The notes beneath the pieces were generated by a model, which was not told where the DNA came from, did no database searches, and saw only the letters and a list, made by a program, of their open reading frames with translations. Of a stretch of 49,391 nucleotides of DNA, positions 34,536-44,435 are shown piece after piece. Source of the stretch: Mycolicibacterium austroafricanum. Its GTDB lineage: Bacteria; Actinomycetota; Actinomycetes; Mycobacteriales; Mycobacteriaceae. The stretch lies in contig NZ_HG964452.1 in NCBI RefSeq assembly GCF_000612725.1, positions 308,305-357,695 on the forward strand, written 5' to 3'. Each line of letters starts with the position of its first letter. The stretch's first letter is position 1. The position numbers and the translations under genes were made by a program.

Positions 34536-34997
34536 TCAGTGCAGGGCGAAGTCGTGGCCGCGTTCGTCGTCGGGCCGCGGCCCGAAGTAGCGCCGGTCAG
34601 ACTCGTCGATGGCGACGTCGTTGATGCTGGCTTCGCGCCGGCGCATCAGCCCGCCGTCGTCGAATTCCCACAGTTCGTTCCCATAGCTTCGCCACCACTG
34701 GCCGGTCGCATCACGGCATTCGTACTGGAACCGTACCGCGATCCGGTTGTCACGGAAGTCCCATAGGCTCTTGCGCAGGGCGTAGTCGAGTTCCCGCTGC
34801 CATTTGGCGGTGAGAAACGCCACGATCTGGGCACGACCGGTGATGAAGCGGTCTCGGTTGCGCCATTCACTGTCGGGCGTGTAGGCCAGGCTCACGCGAT
34901 GCGGATCGCAGGTGTTCCAGGCGTCTTCGGCGGCCTGGACCTTCTGCAGCGCGGTCGTCAGATCGAAAGGCGGGAAGGGCGGGCGCGATTCACTCAC
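34536..34997 (-). CDS. DUF1348 / NTF2-like (SnoaL-fold) protein
   Basis: A 153-residue NTF2-fold protein of the DUF1348 type: [20 protein letters not shown], then [20 protein letters not shown] and [10 protein letters not shown]. The start overlaps the stop of the upstream hydrolase gene by 8 bp, which implies coupled translation. The nuclear transport factor 2 fold is often used for small-molecule binding or isomerisation; function here unknown. Confidence 0.85.
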   Translation of the reverse strand: MSESRPPFPPFDLTTALQKVQAAEDAWNTCDPHRVSLAYTPDSEWRNRDRFITGRAQIVAFLTAKWQRELDYALRKSLWDFRDNRIAVRFQYECRDATGQWWRSYGNELWEFDDGGLMRRREASINDVAIDESDRRYFGPRPDDERGHDFALH

Positions 34998-35874
34998 GGA
35001 TCAAACCTTCCTGCCTGCCCAGGAAATCGCGGATGTGACCGGCGATCTCGTCTCCGTGGGTTTCGAGAGCGAAGTGGCCGGTGTCGAGCAGATGGAACTC
35101 ACCATCGGGCAGATCCCGCTTGAAGGCTTCCGCCCCTGCGGCACCGAAGATTTCGTCGTTCCTTCCCCAGGTGACCAGCAACGGCGGCTGATGAACGCGG
35201 AAATACTCCTGGAACTTGGGGTAGCCGTCGAGGTTGAACTGGTAGTCCCAGAACAGTTGCAGCTGGATCGCGTCGTTGCCTTTGCGATCGAGTCCGGCCT
35301 GGTCGAGTAGCCAGGTCTCGGGGGCGATCCGATCGAGCCTGTCTGCGGGAACCCCGTGCGTGTACTGCCATTTGGTGGTCTCGGGGGTGAAGTAGTCGCG
35401 CACCGCGTCCTCGTTGGCGCCGCGGTCCTCGGCGTGGGCGAACAGTCGGTCCCAGAACGGGGTGAACCCTTCGGTGTAGGCGTTGCCACTCTGGGTGATG
35501 ATCCCGGTGATCCGTTCGGGGCGGCTGCTGGCGATCCGCAGCCCGATAGGCGCACCGTAGTCGTGGATGTAGATCGCGAACCGGCCCAGCCCCAGGCGAT
35601 CGATCAGCTTTTCGGTGATGTCGGTGAGGCGGTCGAAGCTGTAGGTGAATTGGTTGACCGACGGCATCGATGACTGTCCGAACCCGATGTGGTCGGGTGC
35701 CACCAGGTGATAGTCGTCGGCCAGCGCGGTGATCAGGTTGCGGAACATGTGTGAGCTGGACGGGAAGCCGTGCAACAGCAGCAAGGTCGGATTGGATCTG
35801 TCACCGGCTTCCCGGTAGAAGACGTCGAGCCCGTCGATGGATGCGGTGCGGTAGTGGGTGCAGGTTTCGGCCAC
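34990..35874 (-). CDS. Alpha/beta hydrolase (haloalkane dehalogenase/epoxide hydrolase type)
   Basis: A 294-residue hydrolase. The oxyanion segment is [14 protein letters not shown]. The nucleophile is Asp105 in IHDYGAPIG, so an epoxide hydrolase or dehalogenase-like mechanism fits better than an esterase. The catalytic histidine is in LDTGHFALE (near 272). GTG at 35874 follows AAAGGAG; a longer upstream frame is not supported. It is the first gene of an operon with the DUF1348 and PNPOx genes, divergent from a LysR regulator. Confidence 0.88.
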   Translation of the reverse strand: MAETCTHYRTASIDGLDVFYREAGDRSNPTLLLLHGFPSSSHMFRNLITALADDYHLVAPDHIGFGQSSMPSVNQFTYSFDRLTDITEKLIDRLGLGRFAIYIHDYGAPIGLRIASSRPERITGIITQSGNAYTEGFTPFWDRLFAHAEDRGANEDAVRDYFTPETTKWQYTHGVPADRLDRIAPETWLLDQAGLDRKGNDAIQLQLFWDYQFNLDGYPKFQEYFRVHQPPLLVTWGRNDEIFGAAGAEAFKRDLPDGEFHLLDTGHFALETHGDEIAGHIRDFLGRQEGLIRE

Positions 35875-35942
35875 GTGCGGCTCCTTTTGTCGTGTCGGTG
35901 CTCGACATCCAGACTGCGTGGATTCCCGCACCGGAAAAAGGG

Positions 35943-35957
35943 GCATTACCGGAATGC
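35943..35957. promoter_or_regulatory. Candidate LysR site
   Basis: GCATT / AATGC arms around ACCGG lie in the 134-bp divergent gap between the hydrolase operon and lysR. LysR boxes are short dyads of the form T-N11-A and are usually found in such gaps. Binding is inferred. Confidence 0.35.
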
Positions 35958-36008
35958 TGCGATCGCCGTGACCGATCAATCGCTTCCGCGTCCGCTTACT
36001 ATCGGCGG

Positions 36009-36956
36009 GTGGAATTGCGCCAGCTCGAGGCATTCGTCGCGGTGGCGGGTGAACTGCACTTCGGACGGGCCGCCGAGAAACTGCACATCGGTCAACCGAC
36101 GCTGAGCGAGTTGATCCGTCGTCTGGAGCGCGAGGTCGGGACACCGCTGCTGACTCGGACTACGCGCCGGGTGGCGCTGACCCAGGCAGGGGTCGAGTTG
36201 TTCGGCCGCGCCAAGGTGATCCTCGACGACGTCGAAGGAGCCGCCGCGGCGGTGCGGCGGCTCGCCGACGGCGAGGCGGGCACCGTCCGGCTGGGCATCA
36301 CCCCACCCGTCGCTCCGGTCCTTGCGCCCCACCTGTCCCAGGCGCTGCACAGCGCCGCTCCTGACGTTCAGCTCGTCGTCCAACGAATGTGGTTGCCGGA
36401 TCTGCAGCGCGCGATCGGTGACGGTGAGCTGGACGTCGCGATCACCTGCGGTCCGGTGGCCGACCCGCCCGGCATTCTCAGCGAGGTGTTCTGCGCCGAG
36501 CCGGTGATGGTCGGGCTCCGGGCCGATCACCACCTCGCCGGACGCGACGCGGTGGAGCTGCGCAATCTGTCGACGGAGACGATCGGCGTCCACAGCGAGG
36601 CGCTGTTCCCGGCGTGGTCGCTGGCCCTGCGGCAGGTTCTTGACGACACCGGGATCCGCCCACCGGCAGTCGAATTCACCGACACCGATCTGGCGGCGTA
36701 CCGGTGGCCCATCCAGTCCGAGGTGGACTGGGTGCTCACCACCGCGGCGGTGGCGGGTGACAGCGCCGGCGTGGTGCTTCGGCCCACCTCACCGGCTCAC
36801 TTCGTGCCTTACACACTGCAGTGGTGTCCGATCCGCGCGACGACGTTGGCGGTCGGCCGATTTGTGCGCCTGGCACTCTCCGTCGACGTGCCCCCGGGCT
36901 GGGTGAGCCAACCCGATCACCTTCGGCACGGGGCGGGCTCACTCCTGGAGGATTAG
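36009..36956 (+). CDS. LysR-family transcription regulator
   Basis: A 315-residue LysR regulator. Its HTH is LRQLEAFVAVAGELHFGRAA followed by LHIGQPTLSELIRRLE (residues 1-60). The effector domain spans about 90-300. Start is GTG. It is divergent from the alpha/beta hydrolase operon, its expected target. The co-inducer cannot be told. Confidence 0.9.
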   Translation: MELRQLEAFVAVAGELHFGRAAEKLHIGQPTLSELIRRLEREVGTPLLTRTTRRVALTQAGVELFGRAKVILDDVEGAAAAVRRLADGEAGTVRLGITPPVAPVLAPHLSQALHSAAPDVQLVVQRMWLPDLQRAIGDGELDVAITCGPVADPPGILSEVFCAEPVMVGLRADHHLAGRDAVELRNLSTETIGVHSEALFPAWSLALRQVLDDTGIRPPAVEFTDTDLAAYRWPIQSEVDWVLTTAAVAGDSAGVVLRPTSPAHFVPYTLQWCPIRATTLAVGRFVRLALSVDVPPGWVSQPDHLRHGAGSLLED

Positions 36957-36974
36957 TCCGACGCCAGCGCCCAG

Positions 36975-36988
36975 GTCGGACTCGAACC
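36975..36988 (-). repeat. tRNA T-arm-like sequence, copy 1
   Basis: Minus strand GGTTCGAGTCCGAC, a canonical T-loop (TTCGAGT) with half stems. The flanks do not make a tRNA. The same core recurs at 45081, 48340 and 48936 in the same orientation. This copy matches only the core and is the weakest of the four. Confidence 0.4.
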
Positions 36989-37005
36989 CATCGACCGGGC
37001 TCCGG

Positions 37006-37797
37006 TCACGAGGCCGCCAGCGAGTTGCCCTCTCGCGGCGCGGGCGTCGTCCCAGATCCGGCCCGGATCCGCGGCCGCAGGCCGTAGTCGTCCGCGCGAA
37101 GCGCGATGTCGCCGTAGCTCGCGAGATCCTGTTCCGTACCCAGCGTGAGCTCGACGGCCGTCTTCGCCTGGAAGAGGGCGATGACCGCCTGCTGGTGGTG
37201 TTCGGTGCCGAACGACGTGAGGGCCAGCGTGAGCTTCCTGTCGACGTACTGCACCGACCGCTGCAGATCGGACTGTGTCGGCTCGGTCGCGTGAGAATCA
37301 GTCCGGCGGGCGGTCTCGACGCCGAGTCCGCTGTACCAGCGGTACCCGAGAGCGCCCAGGATGCCGGCGCAGACGGGCACCACCACAACCGTGCACATCA
37401 ATCCCAGGGAACTGTCGAGCGTGAGGCCCCCCACGAGTCCGAGCAGCATCAGCAGCGCGGAGACGAAGAACAGCTTTGCCGCCGGAGGCACCGCTTCTAT
37501 CCCACGCCACATCTGCCCGGCGACGCCCGCGCCATACCGGGCGGCCCCTGCCACGAATCCCGCGATGCTCCTGATGACCGTGAGTGCGATGCGACCCACC
37601 TCGTCGGCATGCTTGCGGGTGACCGGTGACTTCGGCATCGTCCACACCCGCTGCTTGGTCGAAGGCGCAGGCGCCACCGGGGGTTGCACCGGTTGTTGGA
37701 CAGCGTCGTGATCAGCCATCGTGCGCGCGACAGGCGGCTGCTCAGCCGGCGCGTCGGCAGTCGGGTTCACGTTAGTCACATTTGCATCAACAGCCAC
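37006..37797 (-). CDS. Two-TM membrane protein, unknown function
   Basis: A protein of about 263 residues from a GTG at 37797; an ATG at 37719 (MADHDAVQQ) is an alternative without ribosome site. A Pro/Gln/Ala-rich N-terminal region is followed by two transmembrane segments (LFFVSALLMLLGLVGGLTL and LMCTVVVVPVCAGILGALGY). The C-terminal domain is cytoplasmic or external and charged (SDLQRSVQYVDRKLTLAL). Family not recognised. Confidence 0.65.
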   Translation of the reverse strand: MAVDANVTNVNPTADAPAEQPPVARTMADHDAVQQPVQPPVAPAPSTKQRVWTMPKSPVTRKHADEVGRIALTVIRSIAGFVAGAARYGAGVAGQMWRGIEAVPPAAKLFFVSALLMLLGLVGGLTLDSSLGLMCTVVVVPVCAGILGALGYRWYSGLGVETARRTDSHATEPTQSDLQRSVQYVDRKLTLALTSFGTEHHQQAVIALFQAKTAVELTLGTEQDLASYGDIALRADDYGLRPRIRAGSGTTPAPREGNSLAAS

Positions 37798-37883
37798 ATA
37801 CGTATCATCACCCAATCCGGGAGGATGCCCATCCTGGCGCGCCGGACGACCACGCACGTTTGCGCGGTCGGCAGCGGGTCCCG

Positions 37884-40800
37884 TCAGACTGTGTACGTCC
37901 TCGAGCTGCTTGCCGGTGTCCCGGTGACCACACCGTCGACAACCACGTAGTAGCCGTCGGTCACGGTGAGGATGATGGTGTCACCCGATTGCGCGCCGGT
38001 GGTGCTCAGTATCTGGCTGCCGCTGCTGTACGACGCCGAGCCGTGCTCGGGCTGCTTCGTGATGGTGTAGGTGAGCGAATCCCCGTTGGGATCGGTCGCG
38101 AAGACCGAAGTCCAGTCGTTCGCCCCCAGGCCCCAGAACACTCCGGAGGTGGGGGTGTTCGGCGGGGTGTTGGTCGCGTAGATGGGCACCGAGGCCACGA
38201 AAGAGGTGCTGGCACCGAAGGTGTCACTCACCGTTACCGTGAAGGTGTCCCTGACCGCTGAACCGCTGGCACCGATCTTCGCGGCCTCGTGGTAGTAGGA
38301 GCTCGTCAGCAGCTTGCTGATGGTGTAGGTGAACGATCCGTCGGCGGCCAGCACGACCTCTCCGCCGTTGGTGGTCTCGATGGTTCCCGCCGTGAAGGTG
38401 AGCGGGTCCCCGTCGGCGTCCGTAGCGCCGATGGCGCCTGTGGCCGTTTGGTTCCGCGTCAGACCGGTCGACAGTGACGACGACGTGACCGCCACCGCGC
38501 CGCCCACGGGCGCGGCGTTGGGCACCACCGGAGTGACGTTGACCGTCGCGATCGTCACCGTCTTGCCCGTGGCAACCTCGGTGCCGATGATGGTGAACGA
38601 ATCTGGCGGGGTCGTGCTGTGGCCGGGGCTGGTCCGGTTGTAGGTGAAGGTGCCGCCGGGGTCGACCGTCACGGTGCCCTTCGACGGGCCGATGCCGACG
38701 CTGTAGGTCATCAGCCCGTTGTCCGCGGGCGGGATGTTCAGCTGGCCGGTAACGACATTCGGCGTCGAGGTGACGACGTTCGCGAGTGGCGACGGCGTGC
38801 CCAACGGCACGGACACCGTTTCCGTCGTGGCACCTCCGTGCCCGTCGGAAACCAGCACCTTGAACGAGTCGGCGGTTGCCGCAGACTTGTTCGGGATGTA
38901 GGTGAACGTGCCGTCCCAATTCAGCGAGACGATGCCGCCGTTGGCGGTGTACGTCGAATTCGCCGTCGCACCAGCCGGATTGCCGACACCGGCCAACGAG
39001 TACGTGAACGAGTCACCGTCATTGTCGTCGCCCGACACCGAACCACGCACCACACCGAGCGCATCGGCACTTCCCACCGAGGAGCTCGACGACGGGTTCG
39101 AGTTCTCCGTCCGCAGCACAATGGAGAAGGTGACCTCGCCGGTGCGGCCGAGCGAGTCCGTCACGGTGATTTTCACGGTGTCCACCTTGTCGGACCCGGG
39201 CGCGTCGGTCGCGGCCGCCTTGTGGAAGAGATCGGAGTAGGTCGTGTTGGTGTAGAGGAACCCGCCGCCGGACGTGATGGTGACGGTGCCGCCCTTCTCC
39301 GTGCTGTAGATGCCACCGGATATGTCGACCGGATTGCCGTCCTCGTCGATCCCGCTCATCGTTCCGGTCGTCGTCTGGGTGGCCGGCGTGATGGCGGTGC
39401 CGTTGATCATGCCGCGCGGGGTGAACGTCCCGCCGGTGGCGGTGGTCGTCGGCGTCACCGAGATCAGCGGCGGCGCCACCGACACGGCCGGCAAGGTCAC
39501 CGTCTTGCCGTTGGCGTCGGTGCCGATGATCGTGAACGTATCCGACGTGCTGCCGGTGGCCGTGAGACTGCGGGTGTAGGTGTAGGTGCCGTCGGCGTTG
39601 ACGACCACCGTGCCCTTCGCCCCCTGGCTGCCCACGCTGTAGGTCAGCAGGCCGACATCGGCGGTCGGGATGTCGACCTTGCCGTGCTCGACGTAGGCGC
39701 TGGTGCCCGTCGTCGACGTCCCCGGCTTGAGGTTCGAGATCACCACCACCGTCGTGGTGGCGGTGCCACCACGACCATCGGAGACCTGCACCTGGAACGA
39801 GTCGGTGTCGAATGCCGGAATGAGGTCGGTCGAAACCTTTGGGATATAGACGAACTCGCCGGTCGCGGTGTCGAGCGCGACGATGCCGCCCTCGCTGGTG
39901 TAGATCGAGTTGCTCGTCGCACCCGGGGTGCCCGGATCGACCAGGCTGTAGGTCAGCGTGTCACCGTCGATGTCGTTCCCAGGCGCACTGCCCCGCACGA
40001 TGCCCATGGAGTCCGGCAGCCCGGGCAGCGCGATGATGGTCGGCTGATTGTTCGCGACGCCGGTGTAGTCGACCGTGACCTCGACGGTGATGCTGTGCCC
40101 CAGAGGCGAATACGGATGATCCAGTCCCAGATCGCCGATCTGGCCGAGAGTGTCGTCGATCGTCATGGTGAACGTGTCGGGTCCGGAGTGGGTCCAGTTC
40201 GACGTCCGTGTGTAGAGCCAGCCGCCATCGAGCCCGACAGTGACGATACCGTTGGCCGGCTGCTGGCTGATCGAGTAGGTCAGCGGGTCGCCGTCGGGAT
40301 CGGTGGCGTCCACCTGCCCGGTGATACTGAGCAGGAACTGACCGTTCTGGGTCTGGCCGGTCACCTCCGGGAGGTGGTTGAGCGCTACCCACTGGAACCG
40401 CTCGTACACACCGACCAGGGCGATGTAAGCCATGAGCGAATAGGGATTTGGCTCGGCGCCGGTGGTGAAGGTCATGTTCAGCACGCTCGACGGGGTGAGG
40501 AACCCCGACGTGCCCCCTGCAATGGCGGCGTCACGCAGACTCTCCGGATCGAAGTTGCCGCCCAGCAGCTCGTTCAGGATGCTGACGAGTGCGCCGACGC
40601 TCGCGGCCGCCACCTGCGCCTTGGTCATGACGTAGTCGGGGCCCGGTTCGATCGTGTAGGGCGGCACAAGGCGGTTCAGCAGATCGCCGAATGTGTTGAG
40701 GCCGTCGGAGAACGAGTACCCGGGCAGCGCCGACTTGACGAACAGGTTGATCAAGGCCATCGCGTCGGGAATCCACTGGGTGGTCGGTGTGGGATTCGCG

Positions 40801-42185
40801 AACAGGAGGTCCAGCACGTCGTCGTGGGCGTCGAGGGCTTGGTCGAGCGTGTAGTTGGCCGGCGTGACGAAGTTGTGCGGCGGCTCGGGCCACCCCGCGA
40901 GCTGGTTCAGGACCTGCGCAAGGGTCTCGAGCGCGTGTTCCTCTTCCGGCGTCAGGGACTGAGGTGCCATGGCCTGAGCCGTCGCCAACCGGGCGGTGAC
41001 GGAGAAAATGTCCTCGACGCTAGCCCCGGCCTCCTTGAAGTAGAGGTCTGCGGCGATCGGTGCTCCGACGATCGGGACGGTACCGATGACGTCGCGGGTG
41101 ATGTCGCGGAGTTCGTCGGCGACGTCGGCGCGGTCGCCACGCAGGATCGCGGCCCCGAGTTCCCCGACGTTACCCATCAAGCTGAAGGCATGTGCCACCG
41201 TGCCCACGACCGGGATCCAGCCGTACTTCCTGCTGAAATCGGCCTGAATCGCCTCCCTGAGCAGTTCTTTGAGCGCGGAGTCACCGGACCACAGCGCCGC
41301 GGCCGGGCTGACCACGACGGGCTGCTCAGCCTGCGGACCCCGCGATTGCCGGATCGCCAGCCACAGCGACTCGACCGCACCACCGGGCAATGGGATGGCT
41401 CCACCCGTACCCAGCCCCAACGAGTTCAGCAAGTCGGTGACGATGCCGGTCGCAGCCGCTGACGTCGTCCCGACTTGGGCGTTCTGAGTGGTGGACGCGG
41501 CGGCAGTCGCCTCGGAGTCGTCGATGAGTGCGGCGGCCCCTTCTGGCTGCGACGCCGATGTCGGTGTGACGGACGGCGCCGCGTCGTCTTCAGTCTGCGC
41601 GGAGGGAAGTTCGTCGTTCGGAGGCGTGACGGACTCATCCGGCGTGACGGACTGCTCCGAGACCGCAGCGGGCTCCGCGCCGTCGCCGGGATCATGGTCC
41701 TGCGACGCGGTCTGCGCGGTGGGTGCCGCTTCCCCGCCTGCATCAAGAGCCGGACCGGATTGCGGCTCTTCGGATTCCGACTCTTCGCCGGCGACATCGT
41801 CCTCTTCGCCGGTGACCCCGTCGTCCGCGTCGACAGTCTCCGTCAGCGATTCGGTTTCGCTGTCGGTGACCGGGGACGAGTCCGCATCGGCATCGGAGTC
41901 GGGTTCGTTGTCAGTACCCGCGCCTGCTTGCGACGAGGAGTCCGCCCCGCTGGTGTCCGACGTACCGCTGCTGTTGTCGTCGGCACTGGCGCTGGGACTG
42001 CTGCCGGCCGACGCGTCATCCGGAGTGGCCGAAGCGACGCCCTGGCCGCCGGCGATCGCCGCGGCCATCCCGACGCCGGCCGCGCCGACACGCAACCACC
42101 GTGCACACATCGAGGCCTGGGCAGTCACCGGCTTGCGATGGCGACCCGTAGTCCGGCGCGGTTTTCGTGGGCTAGCGGCAGCCAT
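37884..42185 (-). CDS. Giant secreted Ig/VCBS-like repeat protein
   Basis: A 1433-residue exported protein. The basic N-terminus and signal peptide end near residue 53 (GVASATP). Residues about 54-240 are acidic and Ser/Asp-rich. A helical, non-repetitive region (about 250-600) follows. From about 610 the rest is Ig/VCBS-like, with units such as DATDPDGDPLTYSISQQP and ADGTYTYTR. Three unit types occur in the same order twice, giving a supra-repeat of about 315 residues (nucleotides about 40005-39110 and 39060-38170). AAGGAG lies before the ATG at 42185. Such proteins are often surface adhesins or glycan binders. No sortase signal is present and anchoring is unclear. Confidence 0.85.
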   Translation of the reverse strand: MAAASPRKPRRTTGRHRKPVTAQASMCARWLRVGAAGVGMAAAIAGGQGVASATPDDASAGSSPSASADDNSSGTSDTSGADSSSQAGAGTDNEPDSDADADSSPVTDSETESLTETVDADDGVTGEEDDVAGEESESEEPQSGPALDAGGEAAPTAQTASQDHDPGDGAEPAAVSEQSVTPDESVTPPNDELPSAQTEDDAAPSVTPTSASQPEGAAALIDDSEATAAASTTQNAQVGTTSAAATGIVTDLLNSLGLGTGGAIPLPGGAVESLWLAIRQSRGPQAEQPVVVSPAAALWSGDSALKELLREAIQADFSRKYGWIPVVGTVAHAFSLMGNVGELGAAILRGDRADVADELRDITRDVIGTVPIVGAPIAADLYFKEAGASVEDIFSVTARLATAQAMAPQSLTPEEEHALETLAQVLNQLAGWPEPPHNFVTPANYTLDQALDAHDDVLDLLFANPTPTTQWIPDAMALINLFVKSALPGYSFSDGLNTFGDLLNRLVPPYTIEPGPDYVMTKAQVAAASVGALVSILNELLGGNFDPESLRDAAIAGGTSGFLTPSSVLNMTFTTGAEPNPYSLMAYIALVGVYERFQWVALNHLPEVTGQTQNGQFLLSITGQVDATDPDGDPLTYSISQQPANGIVTVGLDGGWLYTRTSNWTHSGPDTFTMTIDDTLGQIGDLGLDHPYSPLGHSITVEVTVDYTGVANNQPTIIALPGLPDSMGIVRGSAPGNDIDGDTLTYSLVDPGTPGATSNSIYTSEGGIVALDTATGEFVYIPKVSTDLIPAFDTDSFQVQVSDGRGGTATTTVVVISNLKPGTSTTGTSAYVEHGKVDIPTADVGLLTYSVGSQGAKGTVVVNADGTYTYTRSLTATGSTSDTFTIIGTDANGKTVTLPAVSVAPPLISVTPTTTATGGTFTPRGMINGTAITPATQTTTGTMSGIDEDGNPVDISGGIYSTEKGGTVTITSGGGFLYTNTTYSDLFHKAAATDAPGSDKVDTVKITVTDSLGRTGEVTFSIVLRTENSNPSSSSSVGSADALGVVRGSVSGDDNDGDSFTYSLAGVGNPAGATANSTYTANGGIVSLNWDGTFTYIPNKSAATADSFKVLVSDGHGGATTETVSVPLGTPSPLANVVTSTPNVVTGQLNIPPADNGLMTYSVGIGPSKGTVTVDPGGTFTYNRTSPGHSTTPPDSFTIIGTEVATGKTVTIATVNVTPVVPNAAPVGGAVAVTSSSLSTGLTRNQTATGAIGATDADGDPLTFTAGTIETTNGGEVVLAADGSFTYTISKLLTSSYYHEAAKIGASGSAVRDTFTVTVSDTFGASTSFVASVPIYATNTPPNTPTSGVFWGLGANDWTSVFATDPNGDSLTYTITKQPEHGSASYSSGSQILSTTGAQSGDTIILTVTDGYYVVVDGVVTGTPASSSRTYTV

Positions 42186-42586
42186 GCCAGCTCCTTTGCT
42201 CGCTCGTCTCCAGCACGCGCGTTCCACCCGCGAGGGGCGGCAGCGCGGCGGCGGCCGCTCACCTCCCGCTCGCGTGAGGTCTCACCCGACCTACGCCGCC
42301 CGCAAGAGTGACGTAGGCCACAAATTTTGACGCAGGGGTAATTTAACACTGGCCGGGCGATTCTCCACAGCTAATTGCTGTAGCAAATAGCGCACCGGAC
42401 TTGAACTGTATGTTTGCTGCCATAAACTTCTGCTGGCAACCGGACCGTTATTGACGGGCGCATCAACAGACAGCACTGCCCCACGCTTCGCTTCTGCAGT
42501 TGGCCCGACGGAGCAGATCCCCGGAGCGCAGACGGCCTCCGAACCGTGCCAGACGTCGCTGCCGTGCGGACCGTCCGAAGCCGCCG
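42186..42586. other. 401-bp gene-free region with AT-rich segment
   Basis: This lies upstream of the giant-protein gene and downstream of the metallopeptidase gene. The segment 42320-42440 is clearly more AT-rich than its surroundings and contains ACAGC / GCTGT around TAATT (near 42377-42391). No gene is seen. Confidence 0.5.
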
Positions 42587-43483
42587 CTACTTGAAGTGAG
42601 GTTCGAGCAGCGCGGACCAGGCTTGTTCGAGCTGTTCCCATTCCTTCCGGCATCCCGACGCGCGACCTTCGGGCAGTTGACCGTCGGTCACCAAGTCGGC
42701 ATTCGCCTCCGGGTTCGATCCGTAGATCCAGCACTGAAGGTTGTACATGCGGACCTGGTCAAGTGAGTGGACGTCGGTGGAATCCTCTTCACCCAACTGC
42801 CCTGGCCGCGTTTCGGTCGCGCCGAGCGTCCGCGCAAGATCCTTCATTGCCTGAACGGATTCCGGATCGACATGGCCGTCGTCGCCCGGAGTCAGCAGGA
42901 TGTAGGCGGCGAGTTGATCGGCCGCATCCTCTTCCGGCCCGGTGATCGGTAGGCGGTAGAGGCTGATCGCCATGTGAGCGACCTCGTGATAGAACTTCGC
43001 GTACTCCGAGTTGAGTGCCGACCTCCGGGGGTCGGGATCGCCTGCCTCAGTGAAGATTCGCTGGTCCAGGGTGACGCCTTCGTAACAGATGGTGACGGTG
43101 TTGGCACTGCCATTCCAGATGGCGTTCGCCTCGTCGCACTGCGACCCGCGCAGCCAAATGTCGTACGGAAGGTTGAGCGTCCGGTTGATGTTGTCGGCAA
43201 GCTCTTCGAGCAGTCGATCGCCCTGTAGCAGGGTCCGCCCGTTCATCGCCTCGGAGCTTTGAGCGTCGCCGTAGGCGGGGATCATCGCGCCACCGGTGGA
43301 CCCGTCCACAGGTGGCGAATCGCTCTGCGCGGTCGGCGGATTCCGGACGGTCGACGACTCCGCGGCCTCCGGGGTTCCGTCGCCCTGCATCTGAGAGTTA
43401 CCCGCACATCCGGCCATCGTCAGCCCCGTCGCCAGCACAGCCAGCATCCGTGACCGAATGCGGCTGCCTGTTACAGACCTCAT
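42587..43483 (-). CDS. Lipoprotein metallopeptidase (DUF4344 type)
   Basis: A 298-residue exported lipoprotein. The lipobox LTMAGCAG puts the modified cysteine near residue 26. A Ser/Pro-rich linker precedes the DUF4344 putative metallopeptidase domain, which has the zinc motif HEVAHMA (H-E-x-x-H), plus ICYEGV and GPEEDAADQLAAYIL. The start at 43483 is chosen from the signal peptide; no clear ribosome site is seen. Peptidase activity is predicted, not shown. Confidence 0.8.
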   Translation of the reverse strand: MRSVTGSRIRSRMLAVLATGLTMAGCAGNSQMQGDGTPEAAESSTVRNPPTAQSDSPPVDGSTGGAMIPAYGDAQSSEAMNGRTLLQGDRLLEELADNINRTLNLPYDIWLRGSQCDEANAIWNGSANTVTICYEGVTLDQRIFTEAGDPDPRRSALNSEYAKFYHEVAHMAISLYRLPITGPEEDAADQLAAYILLTPGDDGHVDPESVQAMKDLARTLGATETRPGQLGEEDSTDVHSLDQVRMYNLQCWIYGSNPEANADLVTDGQLPEGRASGCRKEWEQLEQAWSALLEPHFK

Positions 43484-43697
43484 CGTCTGATGGTTACAGG
43501 TTCTCGGACCGACGACACCGTCTTGAGCGACTTGATGACCTGTCGGAATGCACGGCAGGTCAACTCTTTTCGTGCGCAACGAGCTTGGGTGGGCGATCGC
43601 GATTCCGGCACGACCGGATCGGATTCACGGTAGCCTCACGCGCTAATGCCCCGCGCGGGAGATCACCCGAGACATTGGCAGGATCGGAGATGACCAC

Positions 43698-44435
43698 ATG
43701 CGAGAGCACACAGCCGCACTCACCGTAGCCGCCACCTGCGTTCTCGTCGCCGCGTGTGGTGGCGGCGGCAACGAGGGCGCCACATCGACCACCCCGTCCA
43801 CTCTCCTATCACCAACCACGTCGGCGCCTGCACCACCCACCACGTCCACACCTCCACCACCGGTGGCCGAGGCCGCGCTGGATGGACTCCTGCTGAGCCC
43901 CGCAGAGATTGACACCGTAGTGGGTGCCACCGGAATGGCGGTTGCCGGAACCTCGACCTCATTGGCTGAGGACATCACCGTGCCGCCCGACGCCCCCGAG
44001 GAAAAGAAGGCGTGCGTGGGGATTGCGGGCACCGCCGAGGCCCAGGCCTACGCGGGCAGCGGATCCACCGCCGTCCGAGACCAGGCACTCCGGGCCCCAA
44101 ACGACAGCGGCGCAGCGCTTTCTGCCGGTCAGGCGGTGGTGTTGTTCCCCACTGCCGACGAGGCCGCCACGTTCTTCGCCGAATCCGCCCAAAAGTGGCC
44201 ACTGTGCCGCGGATACAACGCTGGCGGCTCGCCGGTGACAGTCGGGGATGTCTCCAGCGACAATGGCATGCTCGTCACCTCCATCACTATTCAGAGCGAG
44301 GATGAACCCACGCTGTGTGAGCGGGCACTGACCATGAAGAACAACATTGTGATCGACGTCAGCACCTGCGGCGGCAGTTCGGATTCGGCGGTCAGGATTG
44401 CAGACCAGATAGCCGCCAGAGTGCCCGGCGAGTAA
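43698..44435 (+). CDS. PknH-like extracellular sensor-domain lipoprotein
   Basis: A 245-residue lipoprotein with lipobox LVAACGGG (Cys20), a Ser/Thr/Pro linker (residues 28-56) and a PknH_C-like sensor domain (LLLSPAEIDTVVG, LPTADEAATFFAE-like segment, and cysteines in WPLCRGY, TLCERAL and VSTCGG). The domain occurs as the extracytoplasmic part of PknH and in many LppH/LpqQ-type lipoproteins. GGAG precedes the ATG. Confidence 0.85.
   Translation: MREHTAALTVAATCVLVAACGGGGNEGATSTTPSTLLSPTTSAPAPPTTSTPPPPVAEAALDGLLLSPAEIDTVVGATGMAVAGTSTSLAEDITVPPDAPEEKKACVGIAGTAEAQAYAGSGSTAVRDQALRAPNDSGAALSAGQAVVLFPTADEAATFFAESAQKWPLCRGYNAGGSPVTVGDVSSDNGMLVTSITIQSEDEPTLCERALTMKNNIVIDVSTCGGSSDSAVRIADQIAARVPGE

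Noticed and set aside
38619..41462. 947-codon open frame antisense to the giant Ig-like gene
   Set aside because: It lies wholly opposite a gene with signal peptide and clear domain repeats. Its translation is Arg/Gly/His-rich low complexity typical of antisense frames in high-GC DNA, with no ribosome site or motif.
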